From assembly GCA_002257205.1 (NCBI GenBank), contig NCHM01000004.1, forward strand, positions 1 through 64,000: 64,000 nt of DNA, written 5' to 3'. The notes beneath the pieces are model-generated. The model saw only the letters and a list, made by a program, of their open reading frames with translations, made no database searches and had not been told where the DNA came from. The translations under genes and the position numbers were made by a program. This document shows, piece after piece, positions 9,353-18,700 of the stretch (positions within the stretch are counted from its first letter, which is position 1; each line of letters begins with the position of its first letter). Source of the DNA: Rhizobiales bacterium 24-66-13. GTDB taxonomy: Bacteria > Pseudomonadota > Alphaproteobacteria > Rhizobiales > Xanthobacteraceae.

Positions 9353-9627
9353 TGGCGGGGATCATCGATCCGGATGTCCCGGGCTTTTTCGCGCCGGTCC
9401 ACCGCGCGCTGACCGACCCGATCCTGATGGGCGGCGCACCGCGGGCGGTTGCCATCGCGAATGGGACGCTCGCCGCCGCCGTCGCGCTCGGCCTGCGCCT
9501 TTGGATTCCCGGCGCGCTGATCTGGGCGGTGGGACATGCCGCCGCCGTCTGGGCGGCGAAGCGCGACCCGCAGTTCGTCGACGTCGTGCGCCGCCATCTG
9601 CGCTACCCGTCCTATCTCGGCGCGTGA
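9352..9627 (+). CDS. trbD: TrbD, VirB3-like inner-membrane protein
   Basis: The 91-aa protein contains VPGFFAPVHRALTDPILMGGAPR at the N-terminus and a hydrophobic hairpin (residues about 34-68), as in TrbD/VirB3. Its ATG shares one base with the trbC stop. VirB3-type proteins work with the large VirB4-type ATPase, here TrbE, encoded 7 nt downstream. Confidence 0.9.
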   Translation: MAGIIDPDVPGFFAPVHRALTDPILMGGAPRAVAIANGTLAAAVALGLRLWIPGALIWAVGHAAAVWAAKRDPQFVDVVRRHLRYPSYLGA

Positions 9628-9634
9628 GGCTCCC

Positions 9635-12073
9635 ATGCTGAACCTCACTGAATATCGCAACCGTCCTGCTGGCCTCGCCGACTTCTTGCCCTGGGCATCC
9701 TTGGTCGCCGAGGGCGTCGTTCTTAATAAGGACGGCAGCTTCCAGCGCACGGCGCGGTTTCGGGGACCGGATCTCGATAGCGCGACACCAGCCGAGCTGG
9801 TCGGCGTCACCGCGCGGCTCAACAATGCACTGCGCCGCCTCGGTTCCGGATGGGCGATCTTCGTCGAGGCGCAGCGCGTCGCGGCTCAGACCTATCCCCA
9901 TAGCATCTTCCCGGATGCGGCGTCGGCGCTGGTCGATCTTGAACGACAGGATGCCTTCGAAGAAGCCGGGGCGCATTTCGAGAGCCGCTATTTCCTGACC
10001 TTCGTCTGGCTGCCACCGGCCGAGGACGCCTCGCGCATCGAAGGCTGGCTCTATGAGGGCCGCGCGCAGACCGGCGTCGATCCGTGGGAGCTGCTGCGCA
10101 GCTTCGTCGATCGCACCGACCGTGTGTTGCAACTGGTCGAGGGTTTCATGCCAGAGGTCGGCTGGCTCGATGACGGCGAGACGCTGACCTATCTCCATTC
10201 CACAATTTCGACGCGCCAGCAGCGTGTCCGCGTCCCCGAGACGCCGATGCATCTCGACGCGCTGCTTGTCGACGAGCCTCTAATTGGTGGGCTGGAGCCG
10301 CAGTTGGGACGGTCCCATCTGCGCACGCTCACCGTCGTCGGTTTTCCGACGAGGACCCATCCCGGCATCCTCGACGAGCTGAACCGGCTCGCCTTTCCCT
10401 ACCGCTGGTCGACCCGCGCGATCCTGCTCGACAAGACTGAAGCCGTGAAGTTGCTCACCAAGATCCGGCGCCAGTGGTTTGCCAAGCGCAAGTCGATCGG
10501 CGCCATCGTCAAGGAGGTGATGACCAACGAGGCCTCGACCCTCGTTGATTCCGACGCCGCCAACAAGGCGGCCGACGCCGACATGGCGCTGCAGGAGCTG
10601 GGTTCCGACGATGTCGGCCAGGCCTATGTCACCGCCACCATCACGGTCTGGGACGAGGATGCGGGCATCGCGGCCGAGAAGCTGCGTCTGGTTGAGAAAG
10701 TCATTCAGGGTCGCGACTTCACCTGCATGCCCGAAGGGGTGAACGCGCTGGAAGCGTGGCTCGGCTCGTTGCCTGGGCACGCCTATGCCAACGTCCGGCA
10801 ACCGCCGGTCTCGACGCTGAATCTCGCCCACATGATCCCGCTGTCGGCGGTCTGGGCCGGTCCGGCGCGCGACGAGCATTTCAAGGCGCCGCCGCTCTTC
10901 CTAGGCAAAACCGAAGGGAGCACACCATTTCGATTCAGCCTGCATGTCGGCGACGTCGGCCATACGCTGATCGTCGGCCCGACCGGCGCCGGCAAGTCGG
11001 TGCTGCTCTCGCTGATGGCGATGCAGTTCCGGCGCTATCAGGGCAGCCAGATCTTCGCATTCGACTTCGGCGGCTCGATCAGGACCGCGGCGCTCGCGAT
11101 GGGCGGCGACTGGCATGATCTCGGCGGTAGCCTCTCAGCCGGATCGGAGGACAGCGTGTCGCTCCAGCCACTGGCGCGCATCGATGACGCGGCCGAGCGC
11201 GCCTGGGCCGCCGAATGGGTGGCGGCGATCCTCGCCAAGGAAGGCGTCACGATTGATCCGTCCGTCAAGGAGCATATCTGGTCGGCGCTGACCTCGCTTG
11301 CTTCGTCGCCCGTTCAGGAACGAACGATCACCGGGCTCGCGGTCCTTCTGCAATCGACCGCGTTGAAGCAGGCGTTGCAACCCTATTGCGTCGGCGGTTC
11401 CTTTGGCCGGTTGCTCGACGCCGAGGCCGAGCATTTGGGTTCCGCGTCCGTCCAGGCCTTCGAGACCGAGGGACTGATCGGCGCTGGGGCGGCGCCCGCC
11501 GTCCTCACCTACCTGTTCCACCGCATCGAAGGACGGCTCGACGGCCGCCCGACCTTGCTGATCATCGATGAGGGGTGGCTGGTCCTCGACGATCCGGCAT
11601 TCGCGCAGCAGCTTCGAGAGTGGTTGAAGACGTTGCGTAAGAAGAACGCCTCCGTCGTCTTCGCCACGCAATCGCTCTCGGACATCGATGGCAGCAGCAT
11701 CGCGCCGGCGATTGTCGAGAGCTGCCCGACACGGGTGTTCCTGCCGAACGAGCGGGCCATCGAGCCCCAGATCACCGCAATCTATCGTCGCTTCGGCTTG
11801 AACGACCGCCAGATCGAGATCGTCGCGCGGGCCACACCCAAGCGCGATTATTACTGCCAGTCACGACGTGGCAACCGCCTGTTCGAGCTGGGGCTCGGCC
11901 CGGTCGCGCTCGCCTTCTGCGCCGCATCCTCAAAAACCGATCACGCTGCCATTGAGCGTGTGCTCGCCGAACATGGCCGCGACGCCTTCACGCCCGCTTG
12001 GCTCGTCGACCACGAGTTGCTCTGGGCGGCCGACCTCATTTCCGACCTCACCAATCTGGAGACACCGTCATGA
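9635..12073 (+). CDS. trbE: TrbE, VirB4-like transfer ATPase
   Basis: The 812-aa ATPase begins MLNLTEYRNRPAGLADFLPW. It carries Walker A VGPTGAGKSVLLSLM near residue 450 and Walker B TLLIIDEGWLVLDD near residue 642, followed by SVVFATQSLSDID. The family energises pilus assembly and DNA transfer at the inner membrane. The start at 9635 matches the right copy and leaves 7 nt after trbD. The stop overlaps the trbJ start (ATGA). Confidence 0.95.
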   Translation: MLNLTEYRNRPAGLADFLPWASLVAEGVVLNKDGSFQRTARFRGPDLDSATPAELVGVTARLNNALRRLGSGWAIFVEAQRVAAQTYPHSIFPDAASALVDLERQDAFEEAGAHFESRYFLTFVWLPPAEDASRIEGWLYEGRAQTGVDPWELLRSFVDRTDRVLQLVEGFMPEVGWLDDGETLTYLHSTISTRQQRVRVPETPMHLDALLVDEPLIGGLEPQLGRSHLRTLTVVGFPTRTHPGILDELNRLAFPYRWSTRAILLDKTEAVKLLTKIRRQWFAKRKSIGAIVKEVMTNEASTLVDSDAANKAADADMALQELGSDDVGQAYVTATITVWDEDAGIAAEKLRLVEKVIQGRDFTCMPEGVNALEAWLGSLPGHAYANVRQPPVSTLNLAHMIPLSAVWAGPARDEHFKAPPLFLGKTEGSTPFRFSLHVGDVGHTLIVGPTGAGKSVLLSLMAMQFRRYQGSQIFAFDFGGSIRTAALAMGGDWHDLGGSLSAGSEDSVSLQPLARIDDAAERAWAAEWVAAILAKEGVTIDPSVKEHIWSALTSLASSPVQERTITGLAVLLQSTALKQALQPYCVGGSFGRLLDAEAEHLGSASVQAFETEGLIGAGAAPAVLTYLFHRIEGRLDGRPTLLIIDEGWLVLDDPAFAQQLREWLKTLRKKNASVVFATQSLSDIDGSSIAPAIVESCPTRVFLPNERAIEPQITAIYRRFGLNDRQIEIVARATPKRDYYCQSRRGNRLFELGLGPVALAFCAASSKTDHAAIERVLAEHGRDAFTPAWLVDHELLWAADLISDLTNLETPS

Positions 12074-12807
12074 TCAAGCTCCGCCATCTCGCGGCGGTGA
12101 GCACCGTCGCACTGACGCTTGCCATCGCTGTTCCACCGGCCTCCGCGCAGTGGATCGTCTACGACCCGACCAACTTCAGCCAGAACGTGCTCACCGCCGC
12201 GCGCGAGCTGCAACAGATCAATAATCAGATCCAGATGTTGACCAATCAGGCGACGTCGCTGGTCAACCAGGCGCGCAACCTTGCCAACCTGCCGATGTCG
12301 ACACTGACCCAGCTTCAGTCGTCGATCGCCCAGACGCAATCGTTGCTCAGCCAGGCGCAGAACGTCGCCTTCAACGTCCAGCGGATTCAGGCAGCCTATT
12401 CGAGTACCTATGGCGCCGCACCGACGTCGGGATCGAACGCGTCGCTGTTCGCGCTGGCGCAGACGCGCTGGCAGAACTCCGTGGGGGCGTTCGAGGATAG
12501 CCTGAAGGTGCAGGCCGGCGTTGTCGGCAATATCGGCACCAACAATTCCGCCATGTCGTCGCTGGTGACGGCGAGCCAGTCGGCGACCGGTGCGCTACAA
12601 GCCGCCCAGGCTGGCAACCAGCTCCTGGCACTACAATCGCAGCAACTCTCCGACCTTGTGGCTGTACTCGCCGCCAAGGGGCGGGCGGATGCGTTGCAAC
12701 AGGCGCGCGATGCCGCAACAGAATCGCAGGGCCAGCAGCAATACAAGATCTTCTCGACGCGCTCCGGCTATCAGCCCGGCAACGTCACCATGTTCCACGG
12801 CAATTGA
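12070..12807 (+). CDS. trbJ: TrbJ, VirB5-like mating protein
   Basis: The 245-aa protein has a signal peptide ending at PPASAQ (residues about 1-27). The rest is a long glutamine/asparagine-rich alpha-helical region (residues about 50-120) typical of TrbJ/VirB5 periplasmic or pilus-tip proteins. It is coupled to trbE by a 4-nt overlap. Confidence 0.9.
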   Translation: MIKLRHLAAVSTVALTLAIAVPPASAQWIVYDPTNFSQNVLTAARELQQINNQIQMLTNQATSLVNQARNLANLPMSTLTQLQSSIAQTQSLLSQAQNVAFNVQRIQAAYSSTYGAAPTSGSNASLFALAQTRWQNSVGAFEDSLKVQAGVVGNIGTNNSAMSSLVTASQSATGALQAAQAGNQLLALQSQQLSDLVAVLAAKGRADALQQARDAATESQGQQQYKIFSTRSGYQPGNVTMFHGN

Positions 12808-12818
12808 GGCTTGGGACG

Positions 12819-13139
12819 ATGGGGCGGTCCGACATCTTCCGTGCATTGGCGATCGTCGCCTTGATCAGTGTCTTCATCGCGACACTCGCGGCGATCAACC
12901 GGCGGCCCGCGCCGTCGGCCATACCGGACGCTCTACCCGCCTCCGCTCCCGATGATCTCTCGGTCGAGCTGCGCCGGTGCAGCGCGCTCGGCCAACAGGA
13001 TGCCGAAGATCCGCATTGCCAGGCGGTCTGGGAGGAGAACCGCCGTCGCTTCTTCGGCAGGCCGGCGCGGACGTTGCCGCCAATAGCCGCGCCGGCCAAC
13101 CCCGCTGCGACGAACTCGGTAGGGGGAGACGGGCGATGA
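12819..13139 (+). CDS. TrbK-alt, putative entry-exclusion protein
   Basis: The 106-aa protein has one N-terminal membrane segment (residues about 9-29). A conserved patch at residues about 52-82 includes ELRRCSALGQ and CQAVWEENRRRFFG. The right module has the same patch (ELLRCSEIGE, AWAENRRRFLG) with otherwise different sequence. This matches the putative entry-exclusion protein TrbK-alt, found between trbJ and trbL. The exclusion function is inferred from family naming. Confidence 0.8.
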   Translation: MGRSDIFRALAIVALISVFIATLAAINRRPAPSAIPDALPASAPDDLSVELRRCSALGQQDAEDPHCQAVWEENRRRFFGRPARTLPPIAAPANPAATNSVGGDGR

Positions 13140-14449
13140 ACAATGTTGGCGTCATCGACACCTTCCTTGACACCTTCACGACCTACATCGATTCCGGTTT
13201 CGGCCTGATCAAGGGCGATGTCACCTATCTTTCCTCGACCCTGATTGTTATCGACATCACCTTGGCCGGCCTGTTTTGGGCCTGGGGCGCCGATGAGGAT
13301 GTCATCCAGCGCCTGGTGAAGAAGACGCTCTATATCGGTTTCTTCGCTTTCATCATCACCAACTTCAACAACCTCTCCTCCATCGTCTTCAACAGCTTCG
13401 CTGGTCTCGGCCTGAAAGCCGGCGGCTCCTCGATCTCGACGGCTGATTTCTTGCGGCCCGGCCGGCTCGCCCAGGTAGGGCTCGATGCCGGCCAGCCGCT
13501 CCTCGATGCGGCGAACCAGATGGTCGGGCCCGTCGCCATCTTCACAAACGCCGTTCAGATCGCGGTGCTGATGGTGTCGTGGATTCTGGTGTTGATCGCC
13601 TTCTTCATTTTGGCGGTCCAGCTCTTCGTCACGTTGATCGAGTTCAAACTGACGACGCTCGCCGGCTTCATCCTTATTCCCTTCGCGCTCTTCAACAAGA
13701 CGGCGTTCCTGGCCGAGAAAGTGCTCGGCAACATCGTCGCGTCCGGCATCAAGGTGATGGTGCTTGCCGTCATCGTAGGCATCGGCACGGGGCTCTTCTC
13801 GCAGTTTACGCAGACCTACGCCGGCGGCCAGCCGACCATCGAGCAGGCGCTGTCCGTGGTGCTCGCCGCACTCGCCATGCTTGGCCTCGGAATCTTCGGC
13901 CCTGGGATTGCAACTGGTCTCGTCTCGGGTGCTCCGCAACTCAGTGCGGGCGCCGCCGCCGGCACCGGCCTCGCGGTTGCTGGCGTCGCCATGGCCGGCG
14001 CCGCCGGCGCTGGAATGGCCGCAGGGGGCGGAGCCGCGGTTCTATCTGGTGGGGCCGCAGCGGCGCGAGGAGCATCCTTTGGCGCCGGTGCGGCGTCCTA
14101 CGCCTACAGCCTTGGCTCGGCCGGACAATCGGGCGCGGCCGGCGTTGCTTCTGGGCTTGGCGGTGTCGGCCGCGCCGCTGGCGGGGCGGCGACAGCGCCG
14201 TTCAAACGTGCTGCCGCGCGCGCGGCCAGCAGCCTGAGGGAAAGCTATCAATCGGGCGCACAAGCTTCCGGCGGCGATGCGGGCGCTTCGACCACATCCG
14301 ATACGAGTCCTGCTGGCAACGCCAATCCGTCGTCCCCGCCGGCCTGGGCGCAGCGCATGAAGCGCGGCGCTTCAACCGCCGCCGACGCCATCAAATCGGG
14401 CGACGCCCGTGGCGGCGGCCATTCCGTCAATCTGTCCGAAGGGGAGTAG
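13136..14449 (+). CDS. trbL: TrbL, VirB6-like channel protein
   Basis: The 437-aa polytopic inner-membrane protein has about six hydrophobic segments in residues 25-265. A glycine/alanine-rich stretch (residues about 275-350) and a polar tail follow. Start 13136 follows GGGGGAGACGGGCG and overlaps the trbK-alt stop. The family forms part of the inner-membrane channel. Length and layout match the right copy (448 aa). Confidence 0.92.
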   Translation: MNNVGVIDTFLDTFTTYIDSGFGLIKGDVTYLSSTLIVIDITLAGLFWAWGADEDVIQRLVKKTLYIGFFAFIITNFNNLSSIVFNSFAGLGLKAGGSSISTADFLRPGRLAQVGLDAGQPLLDAANQMVGPVAIFTNAVQIAVLMVSWILVLIAFFILAVQLFVTLIEFKLTTLAGFILIPFALFNKTAFLAEKVLGNIVASGIKVMVLAVIVGIGTGLFSQFTQTYAGGQPTIEQALSVVLAALAMLGLGIFGPGIATGLVSGAPQLSAGAAAGTGLAVAGVAMAGAAGAGMAAGGGAAVLSGGAAAARGASFGAGAASYAYSLGSAGQSGAAGVASGLGGVGRAAGGAATAPFKRAAARAASSLRESYQSGAQASGGDAGASTTSDTSPAGNANPSSPPAWAQRMKRGASTAADAIKSGDARGGGHSVNLSEGE

Positions 14450-14452
14450 CCT

Positions 14453-15136
14453 ATGTTCCGCCGACCCACGGTGCGCTATGGGCGCACCCCGGAGCCCGAA
14501 ACACCTTATCAAAAAGCCGCTCAAGCCTGGGATGAGCGCATCGGCTCGGCCCGTGTCCAGGCGAAGAATTGGCGGCTGATGGCGTTCGGTTCGCTCGCGC
14601 TGTCGATGGGGCTCGCCGGTGGTCTCCTCTGGCAATCGACGCACGGCACGGTGGTCCCGTGGGTGGTGCAGGTCGACAAGCTGGGTGAGGCGCAGGCAAC
14701 CGCCCCCGCGACGGCCGACTACGCGCCCTCCGATCCGCAGGTCGCCTGGTATCTCGCCCACTTCATCGAAATGGTCCGCTCGCTACCGGCCGATCCTATC
14801 ATCGTCAGGCAGAACTGGCTGCAAGCCTACGACTTCACGACGACGGCGGGAGCGGCGGCGCTGAACGACTATGCGCGCGCCAACGATCCGTTCGGCAAGC
14901 TCGGCAAGCAGCAGATCGCCCTCGACGTTTCCAGCGTCATCCGCGCCTCACCGGATTCGTTCCGCGTCGCCTGGGTCGAGCGGCGATATCAGGATGGCGC
15001 GCTCGCCGACACCACCCGCTGGACCGCCATTCTCACCGTCGCGATCCAGCAGCCCACCGATGCCGACCGGCTGCGCAAGAACCCGCTTGGCATCTACGTC
15101 AACGCCATCAATTGGTCGAAGGAGTTGGGACAATGA
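14453..15136 (+). CDS. trbF: TrbF, VirB8-like protein
   Basis: The 227-aa bitopic protein has a cytoplasmic N-terminus (residues 1-40) and one membrane segment (residues about 42-62). A periplasmic VirB8-type domain ends IYVNAINWSKELGQ, which is also the ending of the right copy. It overlaps trbG by 4 nt. VirB8 proteins link the inner-membrane platform to the outer-membrane core. Confidence 0.92.
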   Translation: MFRRPTVRYGRTPEPETPYQKAAQAWDERIGSARVQAKNWRLMAFGSLALSMGLAGGLLWQSTHGTVVPWVVQVDKLGEAQATAPATADYAPSDPQVAWYLAHFIEMVRSLPADPIIVRQNWLQAYDFTTTAGAAALNDYARANDPFGKLGKQQIALDVSSVIRASPDSFRVAWVERRYQDGALADTTRWTAILTVAIQQPTDADRLRKNPLGIYVNAINWSKELGQ

Positions 15137-16206
15137 CCCCGCCGATTTCTTTCGAAGCCGGCGGTCCGGCTTCACGCACTCTCGTAAACCAGCGGTTCCG
15201 CAAAAGCGGACATGCGTTTTTCCGTAAAGGAGGATTAGCGGTTCTACTGATGTCCGTCACCGCACTCGGCGGCTGCGCCCATAATTTCATTCCACCCGAC
15301 ATCAACTATGACAACGTCGAGCCGGCGACGCTTACCGTCGATCCGCCTGCACCGGTCAAAATCGTCGAGCTGCCGAAACCGCTGCCACTACCCGGCCAGT
15401 TGAAGCCGCTTCCGAGTGGAAAACCGTCGCCGGAGGTTGCCGATCCGCATGTCCGCGTCGACCAGGCCAATGCCGCCGCCCGCATCCAGCCGGTGCGTGC
15501 CGGCTTCATCAACGCCGTGCAGGTCTATCCCTTTTCCGGCGGCGCGCTCTATCAGGTCTATACAGCACCTGGCGAGATCACCGACGTCGCCCTGCAGGAA
15601 GGCGAACAGCTTGTCGGCTCCGGTCCTGTCGCTGCGGGCGACACCGTGCGCTGGATCATCGGCGATACCGAGAGCGGAGCAGGGGCGACGAAAAAGATCC
15701 ACATCCTGGTCAAGCCAACCCGGGCGGATCTGGTAACGAACCTGATCATCAACACCGATCGCCGCACCTATCTTCTCGAGCTGCGCTCCACCGAGAAGAC
15801 CTACATGGCCTCGGTCTCCTGGCAATATCCAGAAGATCAACTTATTGCGTTGCGTCGGCAGAACCAGGAAGCGCAAGCAGCGGCCCCGATCGCCGCCGGC
15901 GTCGATCTCGCCGCGATCAATTTCCGCTATGCGATCCAAGGCGACAATCCAGCCTGGCGGCCGTTGCGCGCCTTCGACGACGGATCGAAGGTCTATATCG
16001 AATTCCCGTCCGGCATCCGCCAAGGCGAGATGCCGCCGCTGTTCGTCATCGGTCCCGCCGGCGGCTCCGAACTAGTGAACTACCGCGTGAGCCGCAACTA
16101 TTACATCGTCGATCGCCTGTTTGGGGCCGCTGAGCTGCGCCTTGGCGACAAGGACAGCGAGCGCCGCGTCCGTATCGTCCGCACCGATGGAAGGCCGCGG
16201 TCATGA
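15133..16206 (+). CDS. trbG: TrbG, VirB9-like outer-membrane core protein
   Basis: The 357-aa protein has a lipoprotein-type signal with lipobox LGGC near residue 48, preceded by an unusually long N-terminal extension. The VirB9 domain follows, with YPFSGGALYQVYTAPGEITD near residue 135 and YMASVSWQYPEDQ near residue 226. The ATG at 15133 overlaps the trbF stop. The family forms the outer-membrane pore core with TrbI. Confidence 0.92.
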   Translation: MTPPISFEAGGPASRTLVNQRFRKSGHAFFRKGGLAVLLMSVTALGGCAHNFIPPDINYDNVEPATLTVDPPAPVKIVELPKPLPLPGQLKPLPSGKPSPEVADPHVRVDQANAAARIQPVRAGFINAVQVYPFSGGALYQVYTAPGEITDVALQEGEQLVGSGPVAAGDTVRWIIGDTESGAGATKKIHILVKPTRADLVTNLIINTDRRTYLLELRSTEKTYMASVSWQYPEDQLIALRRQNQEAQAAAPIAAGVDLAAINFRYAIQGDNPAWRPLRAFDDGSKVYIEFPSGIRQGEMPPLFVIGPAGGSELVNYRVSRNYYIVDRLFGAAELRLGDKDSERRVRIVRTDGRPRS

Positions 16207-17411
16207 CCGAGGAGCCGAACCAGGAAAAGGACGAGGCGCCCACGCCCGTGGTGCCGCCGGACCTGCGGCTACGGGGCGAGAAGCCGCGCGTGACCCGCCT
16301 GTCGCGCCGGGTTCTGATCGTTCTGGCAGGGGCCTCCGCGCTCGCCATCGCAGGTGCGCTTGGCTACGCGCTCCAAACCCGGGACAGGGCCGGGGCGGGG
16401 CAGGAGCTGCTATCGACCCAGAACCGTCCTTCGGCCGACGGTCTTGCTGGCCTGCCGAAGGACTATACCGGCTTGCCGCGACAGGCGCCGCCATTAGGGC
16501 CGCCGCTGCCCGGCGATCTCGGTCGGCCGATCCTCAACGCCGGAGCGGCACCCAACACCGTGGTGCCGGCGACGACGCCCGATCCCGAAGTCCAGCGTCT
16601 GGCGCAGGAGAAGGAAGCTGCGCGTGTCAGCCGGCTGTTCGCCCAGACTGGCCAACAGTCCCAGGGCGTTGCACCTGTCGTGCAGCCCGTCGCGGCGGGA
16701 ACGGATGTCGCCGCAAGTCCTACGCCGCCGGTCGATGCCGGGTCGGCGCAGAACATGCAGGATCGGAAAAGCGCGTTTCTAAATGTGGCGACGGACAAGC
16801 GAACGGTGAGTCCGGATCGGCTCCAGGCCAAAGCTTCGCCCTATGTGGTGCAAGCGGGCACCGTCATCCCAGCTGCCCTCATCACCGGTATTCGATCCGA
16901 CCTTCCGGGTCAAATCACCGCCCAAGTGACGGAGGCGGTATACGATTCGCCGACCGGCCGATATTTGCTTATCCCGCAGGGCGCGAAGCTGATCGGCCAA
17001 TACGACAGCTCGGTCGCGTTCGGGCAGTCGCGTCTATTGCTGGTCTGGACTCGTCTCATAATGCCGGACGGCGCATCGATCGTGCTTGAGCGCCAGCCGG
17101 GTGCCGATACCGGCGGCTATGCCGGACTTGAGGACGAAGTCGACAACCATTGGGGCATGCTGTTCAAGGCGGCCGTCCTCTCGACTCTGCTCAGCGTTGG
17201 TGCGGAGGCAGGCACGAGCCAGAACGAAAACAACCTTGTTCAGGCGATTCGCTCCGGCGCGTCCAACAGCATCAGCCAAACCGGCCAGCAGATAATCCAG
17301 CGCCAGCTCAACATCCAGCCGACACTGACTATCCGGCCGGGCTTTCCCGTTCGCGTCATCGTCACATATGACCTCGTAATGACGCCCTATAAGCAGGGAA
17401 CAACGCCATGA
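16203..17411 (+). CDS. trbI: TrbI, VirB10-like channel protein
   Basis: The 402-aa protein has a cytoplasmic N-terminus, a membrane segment at residues about 38-58, a proline-rich spacer and a C-terminal VirB10 beta-barrel domain. The barrel includes AKLIGQYDSSVAFGQSRLLLVW near residue 262 and ends RPGFPVRVIVTYDLVMTPYKQGTTP. This intact C-terminus is the reference that shows the deletion in the right copy. It overlaps DUF2274 by 4 nt. Confidence 0.93.
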   Translation: MTEEPNQEKDEAPTPVVPPDLRLRGEKPRVTRLSRRVLIVLAGASALAIAGALGYALQTRDRAGAGQELLSTQNRPSADGLAGLPKDYTGLPRQAPPLGPPLPGDLGRPILNAGAAPNTVVPATTPDPEVQRLAQEKEAARVSRLFAQTGQQSQGVAPVVQPVAAGTDVAASPTPPVDAGSAQNMQDRKSAFLNVATDKRTVSPDRLQAKASPYVVQAGTVIPAALITGIRSDLPGQITAQVTEAVYDSPTGRYLLIPQGAKLIGQYDSSVAFGQSRLLLVWTRLIMPDGASIVLERQPGADTGGYAGLEDEVDNHWGMLFKAAVLSTLLSVGAEAGTSQNENNLVQAIRSGASNSISQTGQQIIQRQLNIQPTLTIRPGFPVRVIVTYDLVMTPYKQGTTP

Positions 17412-17662
17412 CCAAGTTGAAGCTTGGGCCGATTGCCGACGAAAAGCCTGTCAAACTGACTGTTGAATTGCCCGCTGCTGTCCATCGCGACCTGGTCGCT
17501 TATGCCGAGGTGCTCAGCCGTACGACCGGCCAAGCGACCTCCGACCCTGCCAAACTCATCGTGCCCATGATTGAGCACTTCATGGCAACTGATCGGGCAT
17601 TCGTGAAGGCACGGCGGAGCAACGCTCAGCCCAGAACGGGAACGCCCGCGATATCTGGGTAA
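17408..17662 (+). CDS. DUF2274 family protein
   Basis: The 84-aa protein (MTKLKLGPIADEKPVKLTVELPAAVH) closes the trb operon and shares its pattern with the right-copy protein at 47,964-48,227. It has the look of a small DNA-binding or regulatory protein: a strand, then ELPAAVHRDLVAYAEVL. The function is not established. Its 3' end overlaps the convergent LysR gene by 37 bp. Confidence 0.85.
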   Translation: MTKLKLGPIADEKPVKLTVELPAAVHRDLVAYAEVLSRTTGQATSDPAKLIVPMIEHFMATDRAFVKARRSNAQPRTGTPAISG

Positions 17663-18543
17663 CGTTCCCGAAGCATATCGAGAAAGGGGCGCAGTGAGGG
17701 ATTGTAGTTAGCTTGGCGCCAATAAGCGCGAAAATTCAACCGCGCCGGACCTTCAGCGTCATGCACTTCGCGAAAGGTGACGCCCGAATAGATCGCTCCG
17801 GTTGCGCCTTCCAGTGCGAGCAAGACACCCCAACCCGCGCCGACGAGGGTGAGAAGTCGGTCCAGCGCCACGTCGTGTCGAAGAAGACGGCAAGGGTTTG
17901 AACATCCCACCTTGCTGACGAGGAGTTTTAGGAATTCCGGTCCCGGACCGCGTTCCGGTAACAATAACGTCTCGTGCTTCAGCTCGTCCCAGTGAACGGC
18001 TTCATGGCTGCTCAACGGATGTTCCTCGGAGAGAGCGACAACAACCCGTTCGCTCCAGACCGACAACGTCCTGTCGTGCCATCTTTGATCGCTCTCTGCC
18101 ACGAAGGCCACGTCGATGGCGGAATTGGCGAGATCGGAGATCAAATGGTCGCTCGATCCGTCGACCAGATGCGTCTCCACGTCGGGGAAGCGACGCCGGT
18201 GGTCGAGGAGTGTGGCCCGAAGATTGCCGGCTGAGAGCGAAGCGTGGACGCCGATGGCAAGTCGACCGCTCTCGCCGCGCGAGCGAGTCTTGAGGCGAAC
18301 GGTGATCGCTTCCGTTTCTTCAACGATACGCCGGGCAGATTCAAGGAATTCCTGGCCTTCTATGGTCGGCCGTGTGCCGCCATTGGTGCGCTCGAAAAGA
18401 GTAGCATCCAACTTATGTTCGAGATCCCGCAAGCGTCGACTAAGCGTTGACTGCCGAATGTCGAGCACCTCGGCCGCTTGTCTCAGACTTCGGTGCTGGG
18501 ACGCGACGATCGCCCAGCGTAGATCTCGGAGTTCGATACTCAT
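17626..18543 (-). CDS. LysR-family transcriptional regulator
   Basis: The 305-aa protein has an N-terminal winged helix (residues about 3-62, with LRQAAEVLDIRQSTLSRRLRDLE) and a periplasmic-binding-like effector domain. I use ATG 18543 (MSIELRDLR) because it aligns with the start of the right-module LysR protein; an in-frame ATG at 18558 is the alternative. It faces the trb operon convergently and overlaps its last gene. The same arrangement occurs in the right module, so both regulators probably belong to the transfer modules. The effector is unknown. Confidence 0.88.
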   Translation of the reverse strand: MSIELRDLRWAIVASQHRSLRQAAEVLDIRQSTLSRRLRDLEHKLDATLFERTNGGTRPTIEGQEFLESARRIVEETEAITVRLKTRSRGESGRLAIGVHASLSAGNLRATLLDHRRRFPDVETHLVDGSSDHLISDLANSAIDVAFVAESDQRWHDRTLSVWSERVVVALSEEHPLSSHEAVHWDELKHETLLLPERGPGPEFLKLLVSKVGCSNPCRLLRHDVALDRLLTLVGAGWGVLLALEGATGAIYSGVTFREVHDAEGPARLNFRAYWRQANYNPSLRPFLDMLRERYPDIAGVPVLG

Positions 18544-18664
18544 GAAGCGATCCACCACATCGCTATCGGATCCTTCTCAACGGGTAAGCGCCGGCTCAGT
18601 CACATCTCTCTCGTACCGATCCCCTAGACAACGATGGCTCCCTAAATAGCGCAATCTAGAACCG

Positions 18665-18700
18665 TTGACAAGTAACGGTGGTTACATATAAAAAGAACAA
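18665..18700 (+). promoter_or_regulatory. Promoter with internal palindrome ahead of the ChrB-N gene
   Basis: TTGACA (18665-18670) and TATAAA (18687-18692) are separated by 16 bp, a near-consensus sigma-70 promoter. Between them lies GTAAC-GGTG-GTTAC (18672-18685), a perfect 5-bp inverted repeat well placed for a repressor. The predicted transcript start is only a few bases before the ATG at 18701, and no ribosome-binding site fits in between, so the mRNA may be leaderless. Confidence 0.6.
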